DNA of 6,805 nt from Clostridiales bacterium UBA3277 (GTDB lineage: Bacteria; Bacillota; Clostridia; Oscillospirales; Oscillospiraceae): assembly GCA_002362145.1 (NCBI GenBank), contig DETX01000046.1:2256-9060 (forward strand). Direction: 5' to 3'. Shown here one piece after another: positions 5,622 through 6,805 of the stretch. Position 1 is the stretch's first letter. Each line of letters starts with the position of its first letter. The notes below the pieces were generated by a model, which saw only the letters and a list, made by a program, of their open reading frames with translations, made no database searches and was not told the DNA's origin. A program made the translations under genes and the position numbers.

Positions 5622-6805
5622 ACTACAATAAGAAGTCTATTGAGGACATTGACGTAGCCGGCAAGCGGGTTCTGTGCCGCTGCGACTTCAATGTACCCAC
5701 CAAGAACGGCGTCATTACATCCGACAAGCGGATCGTGGCCGCCATGCCCACCATTGAGTACCTGGTCAACCACAACGCCAAGGTCATCCTCTGCTCCCAC
5801 ATGGGCAAGCCCAAGAACGGCCCCGCCCCTGAATTCAGCCTGGCTGTGGTTGCCAAGCGGATCAGCGAGCTGCTGGGCAAGGAAGTCATCATGGCCGCCG
5901 ACGTGGCCGGTGAGGACGCCAAGGCCAAGGCCGCCGCTCTGAAGGACGGCGACGTGATGCTGCTGGAGAACACCCGGTTCGAAAAGGGCGAGACTAAGAA
6001 TGATCCCGCCCTGAGCAAGGCCCTGGCTGACATGGCCGACATCTTCGTCAACGACGCCTTCGGCACCGCCCACCGGGCCCACGCCTCCACCGCCGGTGTG
6101 GCCGACTACCTGCCCGCCGTCTGCGGCTACCTGGTGCAGAAGGAAGTGTCCATCATGGGCAAGGCTCTGGCAAACCCTGAGCGTCCCTTCGTGGCCATTC
6201 TGGGCGGCGCCAAGGTCGCCGATAAGCTCAACGTCATCAATAACCTTCTGGAGAAGGTGGACACCCTGATCATCGGCGGCGGCATGGCCTACACCTTCGC
6301 CGCGGCCCAGGGCTACAGCGTGGGCAAGTCCCTGCTGGACGAGAGCAAGATCGACTACTGCAAGGAAATGATGGCCAAGGCCGAGAGCAAGGGCGTCAAG
6401 CTGCTGCTGCCCATCGACGTGGTGGTGGCCGATTCCTTCCCCAACCCCATTGACGGCCCCGTGGAGACTGCCACCGTGGCCATCGACGCCATCCCCTCCG
6501 ACAAGGAAGGTCTGGACATCGGCGAAAAGACCTGCGCCCTCTTTGCCGACGCTGTGAAGAACGCCAAGACCGTGGTCTGGAACGGCCCCATGGGCGTCTT
6601 TGAGAACCCCACCCTGGCCAAGGGCACCATCGCCGTGGCCCAGGCCCTGGCCGATTCCGACGCTGTGACCATCGTTGGCGGCGGCGACTCCGCCGCTGCC
6701 TGTGAGCAGCTGGGCTTTGCCGACAAGATCACCCACATCTCCACCGGCGGCGGCGCCTCCCTGGAGTTCCTGGAAGGCCTGGAGCTGCCCGGCATTGCCT
6801 GCCTG
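5618..6805 (+). CDS. pgk: Phosphoglycerate kinase, nearly complete (cut by window edge)
   Basis: This cytoplasmic glycolytic enzyme transfers the acyl phosphate of 1,3-bisphosphoglycerate to ADP, giving ATP and 3-phosphoglycerate. All 396 codons in the window are open, and the family is usually about 390-400 residues, so only a few C-terminal residues are missing. The N-domain shows RCDFNVP (21-27, with Asp23 and Asn25), Arg38, and SHMGKPK (60-66). Further along are [11 protein letters not shown] and [13 protein letters not shown]. The C-domain shows LGGAKVADK (195-203), NGPMGVFE (322-329), GGGDSAA (354-360) and TGGGASLEF (376-384). The usual HLGRP substrate loop reads HMGKP, so the 3-phosphoglycerate-binding Arg is Lys here, a conservative change. 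It overlaps trmL by four bases and has its own GGAGG site. The usual partner gap is not directly upstream; tpiA or gpmI may follow beyond the edge (not seen). Confidence 0.97.
   Translation, partial: MNYNKKSIEDIDVAGKRVLCRCDFNVPTKNGVITSDKRIVAAMPTIEYLVNHNAKVILCSHMGKPKNGPAPEFSLAVVAKRISELLGKEVIMAADVAGEDAKAKAAALKDGDVMLLENTRFEKGETKNDPALSKALADMADIFVNDAFGTAHRAHASTAGVADYLPAVCGYLVQKEVSIMGKALANPERPFVAILGGAKVADKLNVINNLLEKVDTLIIGGGMAYTFAAAQGYSVGKSLLDESKIDYCKEMMAKAESKGVKLLLPIDVVVADSFPNPIDGPVETATVAIDAIPSDKEGLDIGEKTCALFADAVKNAKTVVWNGPMGVFENPTLAKGTIAVAQALADSDAVTIVGGGDSAAACEQLGFADKITHISTGGGASLEFLEGLELPGIACL

Noticed and set aside
5567..6736. A 389-codon open frame on the minus strand, antisense to pgk
   Set aside because: The plus strand here encodes an unmistakable phosphoglycerate kinase. 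The antisense product is Gly/His/Val-rich and resembles no protein family.

Overview
The window is GC-rich, gene-dense bacterial chromosome. Several traits point to a high-GC member of the Firmicutes/Clostridia, most likely Oscillospirales (inference): strong AGGAGG-type ribosome binding sites, AT-rich sigma-A promoters set in GC-rich coding DNA, a TTG start codon, and the flavour of the RlmB, TrmL, FtsH and Pgk proteins. There is no mobile element, CRISPR array, tRNA or rRNA.

Layout. (1) Positions 1-750, minus strand: the N-terminal 250 codons of the membrane protease gene ftsH, running off the left edge. (2) 751-964: a divergent control region with two back-to-back extended -10 promoters, one for ftsH and one for the rightward operon. 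(3) 965-4728, plus strand: an apparent three-gene operon. It holds rlmB (23S rRNA ribose methyltransferase), a 685-residue membrane protein, and a 267-residue lipoprotein. It ends in a near-perfect 15-bp-stem terminator at 4753-4788. (4) 4789-5105: a gene-free stretch with a weaker hairpin and a clear sigma-A promoter. (5) 5106-6805, plus strand: trmL (tRNA wobble-position methyltransferase), overlapping by four bases and probably translationally coupled to pgk (phosphoglycerate kinase), which runs off the right edge with only a few residues missing.

The most interesting object is the 1813-3870 gene. Its order of membrane segments and soluble segments follows a P1B-type (heavy-metal) P-type ATPase, but every catalytic signature appears lost. 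There is no CPC metal motif, no DKTGT phosphorylation motif, no TGE actuator loop (the actuator domain is almost gone), no SEHP, and no GDGxND. The frame is nonetheless intact for 685 codons and is preceded by a 133-residue acidic, proline-rich tail. It looks like a maintained pseudo-P-type ATPase, co-transcribed with a surface lipoprotein of unknown function. This is a homology reading by eye and needs profile or structure confirmation.

How the genes fit together: ftsH, rlmB, trmL and pgk are housekeeping genes for membrane proteolysis, ribosome and tRNA modification, and glycolysis. The pseudo-ATPase and lipoprotein pair sits between them and shares the rlmB promoter. No shared pathway is evident from the sequence.
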